This document shows positions 8,339 to 18,321 of a stretch of DNA of 25,576 nt, one piece after another. The stretch covers positions 35,422 to 60,997 of the forward strand of contig NWUY0300004129.1 in NCBI GenBank assembly GCA_004151065.3, given 5' to 3'. A model generated the notes under the pieces. It was not told the origin of the DNA, ran no database searches, and worked only from the letters and a program-made list of their open reading frames with translations. The translations under genes were made by a program, and so were the position numbers. The first letter of the stretch is position 1, and each line of letters opens with the position of its first letter. The stretch comes from Larix sibirica (lineage: Eukaryota > Streptophyta > Pinopsida > Pinales > Pinaceae).

Positions 8339-10008
8339 AAACAAAAAAAATTGGCCAATTCATGGATTAAATCATTTTATCCTCAACAATTTTAAACCAA
8401 ACCCCATCCACCATCATAATTCCTAAATGGAGGAAATATACAAGTAGAAAATGAAGTAATTTTCACATAATAATAAATGGTATTGTCAACCAAGAAGGAG
8501 AAGAAGAGAGTCACGAGGAGATTGAAAACAATCAAGGTGATCGTCTTTACAATGAAAGAAGTAATGTAGAAGCCAAAACCAAAAATAAAATTTTCGATGC
8601 AAATTTCAAATATGATTTAGAAAGTGAAATGATGGAAAATATGTTTAAGTGAAGGAACTTTAGGAAGAGCTATAAAATGCTCATCAAACTAATGAAATAC
8701 AAATAAACTCTCATGAAAAGGAAGAAGATGATAGCTAGGGCGATGAAGTCAACCGATTGTCACAGTTGAAGGGTAATTAGCAACCACAATCAAATGGATC
8801 CATGTATTCCCTAGCAATTCTAAGTGTATAGGTCCTTTCTTATGCCCAATTTCACCAAGCATATTGAATTCATGTAAATATATTTGGTATTTTTTGTGTT
8901 TTACAAAGAGCCTAAGAATGAACTGCTACTCAGTTCATGTGGTGACAAGCATCTTGTTAATAAATAAGACTATTATAAATGAGGTTAATGAGGGGTTAAT
9001 ATCTCTAACAATTTGTCATCATAGTTTTAGCTAGGGTAATAACCCCCTATTTTATAACCAAAACCACATAATAACAAGTGAAAATATACCCCTGAGTCCT
9101 AGCAATGTTGTACATGGACTATCTAAGGAGTTCTTATGTCCAATAAGAAGGTAGTTCATGAAGGAATCTGTTATTATAGATTTTTCAACATACAATGTGA
9201 CTGTCAATCTTTCCTTAGTAAAAACAACATAAATGGGCATGAAACATTGAATACTAATCTCGATATTAGAGATAAAAGCACTAAACAACATCCCCAACAC
9301 ACAATCACTCTTACCTTTTCCTTCATCTCAACACCCACTCAACTTGCAACTATAGTTATATATTTGTTAAATCCAAAACAGGCCAATCCGATGAAAGATT
9401 CATAATTGTTGCAATGTCTCCACCAACCAAAGTGGAAGTGGACAATTCAATATAGATCCTCGATGCTCATCCTGGATGATAGTGTTCTTACCTTGTTTAG
9501 GCTCATAGAAAGATGTAACTTGTATCTCACATCGCATAAATTTCTTGCCAAATGGGTGAAACTCGTGGTAGGTATTTTAAGTCATGCCCATTAAATCCAC
9601 CAAATCAACTTCATTCAAATCCAAACCTAAATTTTAATCCTAATTGACAAGGCATGCCCTAATATTATTGATGATCTGACCTTTCAATCAACTAAATCTA
9701 TTCAATATGGATGTACAATATCAAGGAGTAGATTATTAGATGTCATGAAAGTACACAATCCTTGGCTTCTAACATGCTCTCACCCCACATCAACAACCCC
9801 AATTTGACAAAAGCACATTTGGATAACTTATTCTTTATAACAATCAAGTTCATATGATACATGCAGTTAAAACCCTAGACTTGTACATGTATTGGTTTCA
9901 TTAGTTTGGTCCATGCACGGGAAGTTGGAGGAGAATCTACACCTTCATTTATTGGAAACAATATTCCTGTCAAGATAGATAATGATGCTTTGATGACGAA
10001 GCATTTTG
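8339..10008 (+). other. Internal region after LTR-A, no recognisable coding domain
   Basis: About 1.7 kb rich in stops in all frames. Short frames at 9136-9405 (+), 9406-9594 (+) and 9052-9300 (-) show no gag, protease, integrase or RT motif that I know. It may be the decayed or non-coding interior of a non-autonomous element, or older DNA between two LTR blocks. Confidence 0.4.
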
Positions 10009-10018
10009 AAGGTAGCAA
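10009..10018 (+). repeat. Left target-site duplication of LINE-C
   Basis: AAGGTAGCAA is identical to 10681-10690. Confidence 0.75.
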
Positions 10019-10680
10019 CATTGTTCTTTTTTTCAAAAGAAAAAACAAAAACAATGTTTCTTGATATTCATTCTAATCAAAGAAACAAAAACCATACATT
10101 TACCAATAACACCTTTAAGGGCATATTGCTGAGAGTGTCTCTTCATAATCAATCTAAAAACCAAATTAATACTACCTCTAACAGACTTACAGTTCTTGTT
10201 CTACATTCAAAACTGATAGATCAAACAATTATCATCTACAGTTATGTTCATCCAAAAAACTGTCACAATGTAAGAGAAAATATAACGAGAGCCCTAAAAA
10301 ATAGGGGAGTCTTCCAAGAAATCCCCTGCATATAATGTGCCCTTAGTACCTCCAATATCCTTCTTGGATAACTAATCGGCAATAGAGTTAAATTCTCTAA
10401 AAACATGACCGAAAGTTATGTCTGAAAAAGATGATATAAGCATGAGGATGTGCTCACACCACTTATCCAAAGATAAGCTCTGCAATTTTGATAAATCATT
10501 TGCCCAAATGATAACTACCTGTGAGTTACCAAGTACCTGTATAGTATTGATGCCAATAGTAGAAGCAAAGTGTAATAATCCTCAAAGGGCCAGTAATTCA
10601 GCTCTAGTGTTGGTTTTGTGTCCACTACTCATCCATAGTCATCAATGTGTAATTGTGGTGGAGGAACGTTATCGAGAATA
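10019..10680 (-). mobile_element. LINE-C: 662-bp 5'-truncated LINE with RNase H remnant
   Basis: It is flanked by a perfect 10-bp direct repeat. On the - strand it starts inside an RNase H-like domain at about 10650 with the segments TNTRAELLAL, IQVLGNSQVVIIWAND and FGHVFREFNSIAD; at the second catalytic position the usual aspartate appears as asparagine (GNS), and in-frame stops occur, so it is inactive. The 3' region ends near 10020 in an A-rich tail (T run on the + strand at about 10025). The insertion lies right against copia LTR block B. The + strand open frames at 10006-10335 and 10418-10681 are shadows of this element. Confidence 0.75.
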
Positions 10681-10690
10681 AAGGTAGCAA
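10681..10690 (+). repeat. Right target-site duplication of LINE-C
   Basis: AAGGTAGCAA, identical to the left copy. Confidence 0.75.
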
Positions 10691-10970
10691 TGATGTTATG
10701 TATATAAAACAACATTGTTAATATTATAATAAATATTTATAGCATGTAAAACTTATGACTTTAATGTATTATTAAAAGGTACATTCGTAAAGACATAACT
10801 CTTCATGACTTTAGTTTATTATTAAAAGGGGCATTTGTAAAGACATAACTCTTCATGAATGGTCAGCATAAGGCCTATAAATACAAGGCAATTATTTATT
10901 ATTCATTTAATATTTATATTTCTTGGTGTATCCAATTGAGAAATCTAAACCAATTTTATCTTCCGATATA
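10691..10970 (+). mobile_element. Copia-like LTR block B
   Basis: It aligns with 8050-8323 of LTR-A: both have ATGTTATG...TATATAAAA, AATAAATATTTATAG, GCCTATAAATACAAGG-type and TTATATTTCTTG segments in the same order, at perhaps 75-80% identity. It is followed within about 60 bp by copia gag-like sequence, so it could be the 5' LTR of the coding copia element. The PBS expected at 10971 is not recognisable. The left edge is hidden by the LINE-C insertion. Confidence 0.6.
10755..10854 (+). repeat. 50-bp tandem duplication inside LTR block B
   Basis: Bases 10755-10804 and 10805-10854 are two units of about 50 bp starting ATGACTTTA, with a handful of differences. LTR-A has only one unit. Confidence 0.8.
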
Positions 10971-11030
10971 TTGAATTTGGGATTAGATTAGTAGATCGAC
11001 ATTATGTGTTACAATCTAGAGCTTGCAGTT

Positions 11031-11752
11031 ATGAATGACAACTATTATGGAGTTTGGGCACAACATATGAAAACCTTATTGAAGAGTAGAGAATTGTGGC
11101 AGTTTACCAAGACTATAGTTCTAGATCCTAAGGATGACCAACAAAAGTTTGTTAATGAGATGAAGGAGGATGAGGTTGCATGAGTTGTATTGACCTACAT
11201 CTCCTAGGAAATTCACTTTTATATAAGCATGATCAACTACTTTATTGTTTTCTAGGAAAAGTTGAAGACTTTGTTTGACAAGATTGACAACAATCAAGTT
11301 ATGAAGATTGAGAAATGATTGATATGTAGTTTCTATTTCAAAAGAATTCAAGGCTATATGGCTTGTGTAAAGGAGCTCCCATTGAAGTTGGTTGAATTTA
11401 GAAAATGTTTTCTTGGGAAAGATAGACAACTTATTGAACTAATCCTAATGAATACAAAGGAAGCATAAGTTGCATTATGTTTGACATTTTGTGCCAGTTG
11501 GACCACTCAAAAAGATGATGGTAAGGATTATACCTTGATTCCTTGTATGGTTTGCTTATTAAGGCATAGGATAAATTGCTTGATGAAGGGAAACTTTACG
11601 TTAAGTAATAGAACCATTTCATGAAGGAAAAATGTCAATAGAATTACAATGGATGAGGTCAACAAGAGAAGGAAAATGACCATATCGACCAAACCTATGA
11701 GAGGAAGCATGGTGATCGAAATTCAATTAAGAAATTGAAAAACAAGATGACT
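11031..11752 (+). pseudogene. Ty1/copia gag pseudogene
   Basis: From the ATG at 11031 the frame reads MNDNYYGVWAQHMKTLLKSR, the pattern of the copia gag N-terminus (a WxxxM.TLL core). It continues with LWQFT and a helical region, with stops at 11181-11183 and later, so it is broken by several nonsense changes. Gag would form the virus-like particle that packages the element RNA in the cytoplasm. The CCHC zinc knuckle follows at 11753. The - strand open frames at 11121-11429 and 11528-11710 are shadows. The family call is fairly safe because gag, knuckle, protease and integrase appear in the copia order. Confidence 0.7.
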
Positions 11753-12060
11753 TGCCACTATTGTAGGAAATAGGGACATATGGAGAAGATTTGTTGGAAG
11801 AAGACCAACGAAATAGAGGATAAAGTGAAGAAACTTGAAGAAGATCTGTCAATGCAGGAAAAATCAAATGACCCGTGGAACCAAACTTTAGAAGGTAAGG
11901 AAAATACCTACATATTTTATGTCAGTGCTTCTCGAGCATTGCATACTCATACCTTTCATAGTGAATGGATAGTTGACTATGGTTGCAACCATCACATGGC
12001 TAAGAATGTTTATCTCTTTTCTTCATTAAAGGAAGATACAAAAAAGAAATATTTGTAGTT
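11753..12060 (+). pseudogene. Copia CCHC zinc knuckle and aspartic protease remnant
   Basis: At 11753-11794 a CX2CX4HX4C knuckle is complete in its ligands (CHYC, GH, IC), but an in-frame amber codon at 11771-11773 interrupts it. The frame from 11780 to 12058 then runs through a charged linker to WIVDYGCNHHM at about 11966, the copia protease active-site strand. The usual D-S/T-G triad is D-Y-G here, so the catalytic loop is altered. In copia elements the protease cuts the Gag-Pol polyprotein. The frame ends soon after, so the protease is truncated. Confidence 0.75.
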
Positions 12061-12364
12061 AGTGATTATGCATTTACTATTGTTGGTTGTGGAAAAATTG
12101 AATGTCGGAATGGTGTGATCAATGATGTGTATCATGTACCTAGTTGAGTGTGAAAAATTTGTCGTTTGTACTCCAACTAACCCATACTAAAAAGAAAGTA
12201 TAGTTTTGATTAGATCAATTTGTGGTGAAGGAAATAAAGAATAGCTATGTTGTTATCATTGGAGGATTCTTGGACTCGAAGGATTGATTTTATAAGTTCT
12301 ATTATCTTGCCAAGAAAATCCCTGGATTGATTGCACACATAGCTCACACCGATAACCAACCCAA

Positions 12365-13210
12365 ATTATGGCATGAGTGTCTCAAACACCTAATTTTTTT
12401 AAGCTTTGGCATGATGGTAAAATGCAACATGGTTGTTGTTCTACCATAATTGTTCCACTCAATGGACTATATGAAGGATGTATGCTTGGTAAGCATCATT
12501 GGGATGCCTTTTAAAAAGAGAAAGATTGGAGAGAAAAGTCTCAATTATAAATTTTCGATAGTGACCTTTTGTCCCATGAACGAACCATCTATATCTAGTG
12601 CTAGGTATGTATTAGCCATCATTGTTGATTTTTTTGAAGGTATACTCAAGAATATTTATTGAAAAATAAGATTAATGTCTTTGAAAAATGCAAGTATTTA
12701 GGGCACTTGCTCAAAACAAGTGCAGTTGGCCTGTGAAATGTTTAAGATCTGACAATGGAGTAGAATATGTGAGTGAGAAATTTAAAAGGTACTTGTCACA
12801 TAATGCTAGCTCTTAGCAAAGATTCATACTTCACACACCCCAATATAATGGTGTTTCTAAATGGAAAAATCAAACTTTGGTTGAAATGGCATGTTGCTTG
12901 CTTTAGGCCAAAACTCTATCAACTTGCTTTAGATAGAAGTCCTTTACTACTCAAACTATTTGTTAAATCTTATTCTAAATAAAGCTACATGGGACATGAC
13001 TCTCATTAAGAAGTGGAGTTAAAGGAAACCCTTAGTCAAACACCTCATAACTTTTGGACATCTTACATGGGCTCACATTCTGGATGACTAAAATAATAAT
13101 TTGGATGCAAAGAGTCATGGATGTATCATGATGGGATATTATGAAGAGTCGAAATCCTACATATTGTTTATTCTATCAAATAAGGGATTATCTACAGAAG
13201 CATTCTTGTC
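12365..13210 (+). pseudogene. Copia integrase pseudogene
   Basis: Fragments appear in the family's order over several frames: LWHECLKHL at about 12370 (zinc-binding N-terminal region), YVLAIIVDFF at about 12605 (first catalytic aspartate region), RSDNGVEYVSEKF at about 12746 (second aspartate), HTPQYNGVS..KNQTLVEMA at about 12835 (glutamate region, with the usual R/E positions changed), and DAKSHGCIMMGYYEESKSY at about 13104 (C-terminal extension). Integrase would insert the cDNA in the nucleus. Many frameshifts and stops show it is dead. No reverse transcriptase follows, because the region is cut by LINE-D at about 13360. Confidence 0.75.
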
Positions 13211-13359
13211 TTTTATGATAATACCTCAAGTATACTCTATTGAATTCTTCTCATGGTGTGTTGAAAAATTATACTTTCAAAATTTTAGGGAATTATGGGT
13301 GATTGATTACCCTATAGGACCTTTGACAAGATAATTTACATCTTTGTTCGACTCAATTG

Positions 13360-13867
13360 TTTTTTTTCCAAGGAAAAAAGCGTAATTTTCATTAATTATA
13401 ATCAAAATTACATATTGCCGAAAGGATTTGATGATCCCTTTCCAGAAAAAAGATTTTCAGCTTCGAGAGTATCCACTGTTTTTGTGTTTTTTCAGACCAA
13501 AAAAAAATATAAAGATCCAAGTTCTTCCGTGGGAAAGAACTCAAAAAAACTCTGTATATATAAGAAAAAAACATCATAAGTTATGTTAAATTTCTGTATA
13601 ATTTAAAGTGCTAAGCCTTATATAAAAGGTCTATGGTAGAAATCATGGAAAATGCCATTGTTCAGTTCCTTGACAAACCAACGACCCAAATGTAGATTTG
13701 GTCCCAACTTTGATAGTTTGTCAGCTTCGCGATTTCTTTCACTGTAGACATGACAACATGAGAAAGAGTCAAAACTCTTTACCATACACAATGTGTCAAT
13801 CAACAAAGTGTTTAGTACCAGGTTGTGACATCTCTGAGATTTATTTATCCAATTTATAATGATCATA
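13360..13867 (-). mobile_element. LINE-D, 3' end (copy 1, cut at the N)
   Basis: On the - strand this holds the RNase H C-terminus (frame 13866-13618, with HVYSERNREADKLSKLG) and a 3' region that ends in an A run (8 T at 13360-13367 on the + strand). At 13867 the domain stops at an N, while the identical copy 2 continues upstream through RNase H, zf-RVT and RT. Copy 1 is therefore an incomplete view of the same LINE. The frames at 13392-13577 are 3' region shadows. Confidence 0.85.
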
Positions 13868-13868
13868 N
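13868..13868. other. Undetermined base (N), probable contig join
   Basis: Left of it is LINE-D RNase H on the - strand; right of it is gypsy integrase on the + strand, in mid-domain. It is also the exact right edge of the 6302-bp repeat. This is what a scaffold join of unknown gap size looks like. Confidence 0.85.
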
Positions 13869-14502
13869 ATTATTTCAAGGTTTTGGTACGAAAATAAGAA
13901 TGAGTACAACTTATCACCCACAAAAAGACGAGAAAACATAAAGGGTTAACCAGGTAGTGGAAGACATGTTAAGGATGTATGTGATGGATTGACCATCCCG
14001 ATGGGAATATTACTTGTACCTAGTGGGATTTGCATATAATAATGGATACCATGCCTCCCTCAAGATGAGTCACTTTGAGGCATTATACGAGAAGAAGTGT
14101 AATACCCCCGTCAATTGGGACAACCCAACAGATATAATTGTCATTGGGCCTGAATTGTTGAAGGACTTAGAAGACCATATGACTAAGATCAAAAGGAATT
14201 TGAAGGCAACTCATGATAGACAAAAGAGTTATGCAGATAAGAATATAAATGAAAGGCATTTTGCAGTGGGGGGTCATGTGTTCTTAAAAGTCAGACCCCG
14301 GAAGAGCTCATTGAATCTAAGGAATTGTTCCAAGTTGGCTGCTAAGTATCGTGGACATTTTGAAATCCTAAACAGAGTGGGACTTGTTGCCTATGAACTG
14401 GCACTAACTGCTAACATCAAAGTCCATAATGTTTTACATGTTCCATTGTTCAAAAAGTATATACCTTATGAAAACCATGTAATAGATTGGAATATAATAC
14501 GG
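13869..14502 (+). pseudogene. Ty3/gypsy (chromovirus-type) integrase, C-terminal part
   Basis: The frame from 13870 begins at the integrase core (MSTTYHPQ, with the D-E segment beyond) and runs VVEDMLRMYVMD, FAYNNGYHASLKMSHFEALY, then the C-terminal region with VGGHVFLKVRPRKSSLNL and KLAAKYRGHFEIL.RVG.VAYELAL (the GPY/F-like module), ending HVIDWNIIR at 14502. These are hallmarks of plant chromovirus integrases (Tekay/Del-like). In-frame stops at 13939-13941 and 13990-13992 break it; the open part is 14014-14514. Integrase inserts the cDNA into chromatin. The N-terminal zinc finger and first catalytic residues are missing because of the N at 13868. A candidate intron follows at once. Confidence 0.85.
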
Positions 14503-14705
14503 GTGAATGTTTAATTGTAGCCATTATATATATATATATTATTTAAAATGCATATTTGATTTCTAACTCAGTGATTAGATTAGGAAAGTGATGAAAGAAT
14601 AAATAAATTTCATGGATAATGCTTGCCTCTATTGAGATATTATATGTGTATATGTATATGCACCTGGGGACTAATCATAAGATCCATTGATTGGTTGTGA
14701 CTCAG
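14503..14705 (+). other. Candidate GT-AG intron between integrase and chromodomain-like tail
   Basis: The 203-bp segment begins GTGAATG and ends TGACTCAG. Removing it joins CGG to GTG with no phase change, so the integrase C-terminus runs straight into the chromodomain-like tail (IIR then VELEGGF). A branch-point-like GGACTAAT lies about 30 nt before the acceptor, and the interior is AT-rich, as plant introns are. Without splicing the frame stops at 14512-14514. The donor is weak. An insertion between duplicated GGTG words is the alternative. Confidence 0.5.
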
Positions 14706-14885
14706 GTGGAACTGGAGGGGGGATTTCCGGTACAGTCGATATGCATTTTGGACAAAAAGGTCAGATTGCTTAGGAACCAAGAGGTTGGGAAGGTCAAGGT
14801 CTAGTGGACCGATTATAGACCCGATGACACTACTTGGGAACTAGAGGAAGTTGTGAGGGAGTGCTACCCTCACTTCTTTGTTTAA
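14706..14885 (+). pseudogene. Chromodomain-like C-terminal tail of gypsy polyprotein
   Basis: The frame reads VELEGGFPVQ, then ILDKKVRLLRN and W.DY.PDDTTWELEEVV, ending with a stop at 14883-14885. The W...TWE...V pattern and position after integrase match the chromodomain-like modules of plant chromoviruses, which help target insertion to marked heterochromatin; the first aromatic cage residues are not obvious, as in the divergent group of these domains. One in-frame TAG at 14802-14804, where related proteins have glutamine, makes this copy non-functional. After the stop, about 40 bp lead to the polypurine tract. Confidence 0.7.
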
Positions 14886-14924
14886 AATTTTAAGAATAAG
14901 TGCATCGAGGATGATGCTTTGTTT

Positions 14925-14937
14925 AAGGGGGAGGGGA
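14925..14937 (+). promoter_or_regulatory. Polypurine tract before the 3' LTR
   Basis: AAGGGGGAGGGGA lies directly before the TGTAATACCCC start of LTR2. This is the plus-strand DNA primer site and it identifies LTR2 as a 3' LTR. Confidence 0.9.
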
Positions 14938-15412
14938 TGTAATACCCCGTGGTAAGCCCCTAGACATGGTGTGTTTTGCTTATTTTGTTTTGATGAGTTG
15001 GCACTGGGTGCCAAGACCATGGACCTTTATTGAGATGAATTCTATTTAATTTGCAATAATTATCATTATTATTATTTAATTATCATTATTATTAATATTA
15101 ATATTATTATAATTAATAATGGCACAACATGACAATAATGTTGTTGGGGGCTCTTGGAATTTCATACGAGAAGAGGTTGCGGTTAGGAGTTGCAACTCCC
15201 CCTAACAATACTTGAATCCACCTAATTTTTATTATTTTCAACCATGGGGGTCCTAAAGTCCATAATTAATGTTTTGCGTGCAAATGCATGTAGTAATTGC
15301 GTCCCTTAGGTGCGAATATTCCTCAACTTTGGTGGGGTCCACTTCCACTTCACACATGAGATATGTGCCCTTTTGACTGATAGAGATCATAGTAGAGCCT
15401 ATCTTGGGTCAT

Positions 15413-15695
15413 TGGCAGTTAATATCGAGTTAATTTCACTTAAATTGAGTTAAAGTCAGTTATTTTAGTTAATTTGAGTTTAGTTGAGTTACTGTCAGTT
15501 AATATTGAGTTCATTTCAGTTAAATTGACTTTATTTGAGTTAGTGTCAGTTAATATTGAGTTAATTTTAGTTAAATTGAGTTAATGTCAGTTAATTTTAA
15601 TTAAATTGAGTTAAATTGAGTTATTTTTCAGTTAAATTAAGTTAAATTGAGTTTAACTAAGTTATTTTCAGTTAATATTGAGTTATCTTGAATAC
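15413..15695 (+). repeat. GAGTTAA-rich minisatellite in LTR2
   Basis: Same array as at 3815-4110, with different unit gains and losses. Confidence 0.8.
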
Positions 15696-16481
15696 ATGGG
15701 AGTAAATTTGGGAAAATTTGAGTCATCCACAGTTAATTTAGGCATCTTTGGGTCAATTCGAGTCATCTTGAATGCATGGGAGTGAATTTGGGAAAATTCG
15801 AGGCACTCAATGAAATTCGAGTTACCTTCATGCGCGAGGAGTAATTCATGGCTGATTGTGAGTCAGTTAAGGTAGATTGGATCCAACCTTGATGAATTCA
15901 AATTAGTCAGGGACTGGAAGTGTCTTTGTCAGTGTTCTAGAGTTAGTCTCAATGGATTCAAGTTACTTGGTTAAGAACTTGAATGAGTCAATTAGTGGTT
16001 TTTAGGAAGCCCCTATGATTGGGATTCCTTCCTTAGTGGTATGGAGTCCATCTCTTGGAGGCAATTCGAATGGGCCTAAGGGGATTCAAATTGCTTCAAA
16101 ATTCATTCATTTATTCATTGTTGAGTCAATTGGTTAGTGCAGAGGAGGCTCTGACATGAGTTACGAATGCCAAAGGGGGAATTGGCCATTATATTTGCAT
16201 AGTTTTGCAGCGAAATGGGCTTTCATATATAGGAGGATTTGGTGAACCATTATGTTGGTCTTGGAGACCAATACTTCATATGTTTCAGATTCCCTAGTAG
16301 GGATCTAGAGGGTGTATGTGGTATTTTTTTTATATGTGGTTCAAATTCCCTAGTAGGGATTCAATCTGTGGATTTGGGAGAGTTGTTTCTCCTTTGTTTT
16401 GAATGCTTTAGTGGATATTCGAGTTTGTGCTTTGACCTAGGAGGTCGGAAGTGTTGTTGTTTCATTGAGATTATCCAATAG

Positions 16482-16767
16482 GAGAGGGGGACAATTATGT
16501 GTGGAAATATCATTCTGGTTGCGCTAGAACTTGAGGGAGAGGGGGGCAATCTCGGACAAGTGTCTAGGCCATGCGCTCATCTTGCAGGAGAGGGGGACAA
16601 TTCTGACAAGTGAGTTATATTTTAGTGGTGATTGGTGCTCTAGGAGAGGAGCAAAATCTCGAGAAGGAGACCACACTGGCCACTGCTTACCTTTCTGGGA
16701 GAGGGGGACAATCCCGAGAAAGGAAGCGCTTTGATTTTGATCTTGTCTTTCGAGAGAGGGGGACAAT
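16482..16767 (+). repeat. Six-unit G-rich minisatellite, about 55-bp period (LTR2)
   Basis: Cores start at 16482, 16537 (GGGCAAT ending), 16588, 16644 (degenerate, GAGAGGAGCAAAAT), 16699 and 16754. Total length equals that in LTR1 (286 bp), so unit number and spacing are held even though one core has decayed. Confidence 0.9.
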
Positions 16768-17920
16768 CCTGAGGAAGAGGAGTTAGAAGTCATTCATATT
16801 GATTGGGGAGGAGAGATCTCCTGTGTCATCCATTAGTGTCCATCCTAGAAGAGACCTTATCGTGCGAGATTCCAGGACCTCAGCTTAGGGGTGATATTTC
16901 GGCGGGAAAACATAGGCCAAGTAGAGATCTACGGCTGGGAGGAAAATTGTCATGTTGCTGCCAATTGCGTATATCAAGATTAGTACTTATGACCTCTAAT
17001 ATTTTATGTATGATTATTGAGATGTATCATGAAGGTTGCTTTTGTACTCTTAATGCTTAAGTAAATGATAGGTTTATTGTGTTACTAACTTTGATGTTGG
17101 ATTGATAGCCTCTGGGAAGGTATGTGATTCCTTGAACTAGTAATCTATAATTTGATATGTATATTGTATGATGAATTAGGAAATCTGATCATGGATAGTC
17201 ATATGGTTGTATATGGATGTCACATATCATATTTTCCCATGGGTTTTATATCTGATTTATTAGTAAGGAAATGGTTAAAATTTATCTTGTTTATGAGTAA
17301 GCTTTTAGTGCAAATATTATTGATCAAATTGAGATGTCAGTACCCTACTTTATTTAAGTTTTTATTAGTTATTATAGGACTAATATGACCTGCCATGTGG
17401 TTGTATATTGCAGCCCCATATCAGGTCACCCATTGGGGTTTATAGATTGTAGTTGATTTTAAAACTATGTCATGAAACTATATGCAAAATTCTAGCTAAG
17501 TTAAAAGAAGTGTTGGCTTTACTAGTTGATCTAGAAGTTTTAAATTAGTTACCAAATGACTAATCCCCTTTGAATAAACATATCCGTTGTGCTAAGATCA
17601 GAAATCATCCTTCTCTACCTTAAGAGAAATCCTATGCACCCTTCTTTACTCGTGACCTAGGTTGGGTGTGTTACACTATCTCTAAAATAAACCCTAATTT
17701 TATGGGCTACTTGAGTTGAATTTAATTCTAGATCTCAAACTATCATGTTATTTCTCGAGAGTCAGATTCCCCAAATCACAAAGCGAGGCAAAGCCTTAAA
17801 GAATTTTTTAGAAACATCTTTTAGTCATGAGAATAGATAATCTACCAAAGTCAATTGATCCCATTTGTTTGATTTGGAGGAAGATTATAACACTTCATTT
17901 CATACAACCCTAGACAAAGG

Positions 17921-17965
17921 ATAGGTTACTTATCACCTATCCTTTCTGTAGGGTGATAAGTAACC
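17921..17965 (+). repeat. Overlapping inverted repeats (copy 2)
   Basis: Second copy of the alternative hairpins at 7938-7982; the 14-bp arms are at 17924-17937 and 17952-17965. Confidence 0.7.
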
Positions 17966-17973
17966 TTGGAGGT

Positions 17974-18306
17974 TGTTGATACTCCTAACGAGTCAAATAT
18001 GTATGGCGGGTTCACTCAGGGTTTTGACTTCCACAATAAATGTTATGCATAAGACCATGTTTATGTATATAAAATAACATCGTTAATAACATAATAAATA
18101 TTTATAGACTACAAGACTTATGCATTTAATGTATTATTAAAATAGGCATTCCTAAAGACATAATTCTACATTAATGCTCACCGCAAGCCCTATAAATACA
18201 AGGCCTTTCTTCATTGTAAAAATCATTTATTATTGTGTATATTCAATGTTTATATTTCTTGATATATCCAACTGAGAGCTTTAAATCATTTTTATCTTCT
18301 GCTACA
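17974..18306 (+). mobile_element. Copia-like LTR-A (copy 2)
   Basis: Same as 7991-8323: TG...CA ends, with an internal TATAAATACAAGG. Confidence 0.6.
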
Positions 18307-18307
18307 T

Positions 18308-18321
18308 TTGTTATCAAAGCC
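18308..18321 (+). promoter_or_regulatory. PBS-like site (copy 2)
   Basis: TTGTTATCAAAGCC, 12 of 14 to the initiator-Met primer-site consensus, one base after LTR-A. Confidence 0.65.

Larger units (their letters stand above)
7566..13867 (+). repeat. 6302-bp perfect direct repeat, copy 1
   Basis: This matches 17549-23850 at a constant offset of 9983. Every open frame inside is the same in both copies, and the homopolymers I counted have equal length (7 T at about 10025, 8 T at 13360, 9 A at about 13499). The last difference on the left is at 7565/17548; the right edge is the base before the N at 13868. It covers the last 127 bp of the gypsy LTR, the copia-like region, LINE-C and the 3' end of LINE-D. 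Confidence 0.95.
14938..17675 (+). mobile_element. Ty3/gypsy LTR2 (3' LTR, 2738 bp)
   Basis: It starts TGTAATACCCC right after the polypurine tract and ends GTTACA. It aligns with LTR1 over its whole length with several percent divergence, mostly transitions and small indels, up to 17548; the last 127 bp are identical to LTR1. It carries the GAGTTAA-rich array and the G-rich 55-bp array, and an AT microsatellite near 15050-15118 that is longer than in LTR1. It lacks LINE-A and so shows the empty target site. Open frames in it (for example 16239-16481, 16803-17060, 17152-17388) have no domains I recognise. Confidence 0.9.

Noticed and set aside
9052-9300. 82-codon hydrophobic - strand frame, present in both copies of the repeat
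   Set aside because: Being present twice only reflects the perfect duplication. No motif, start context or conservation supports a gene.
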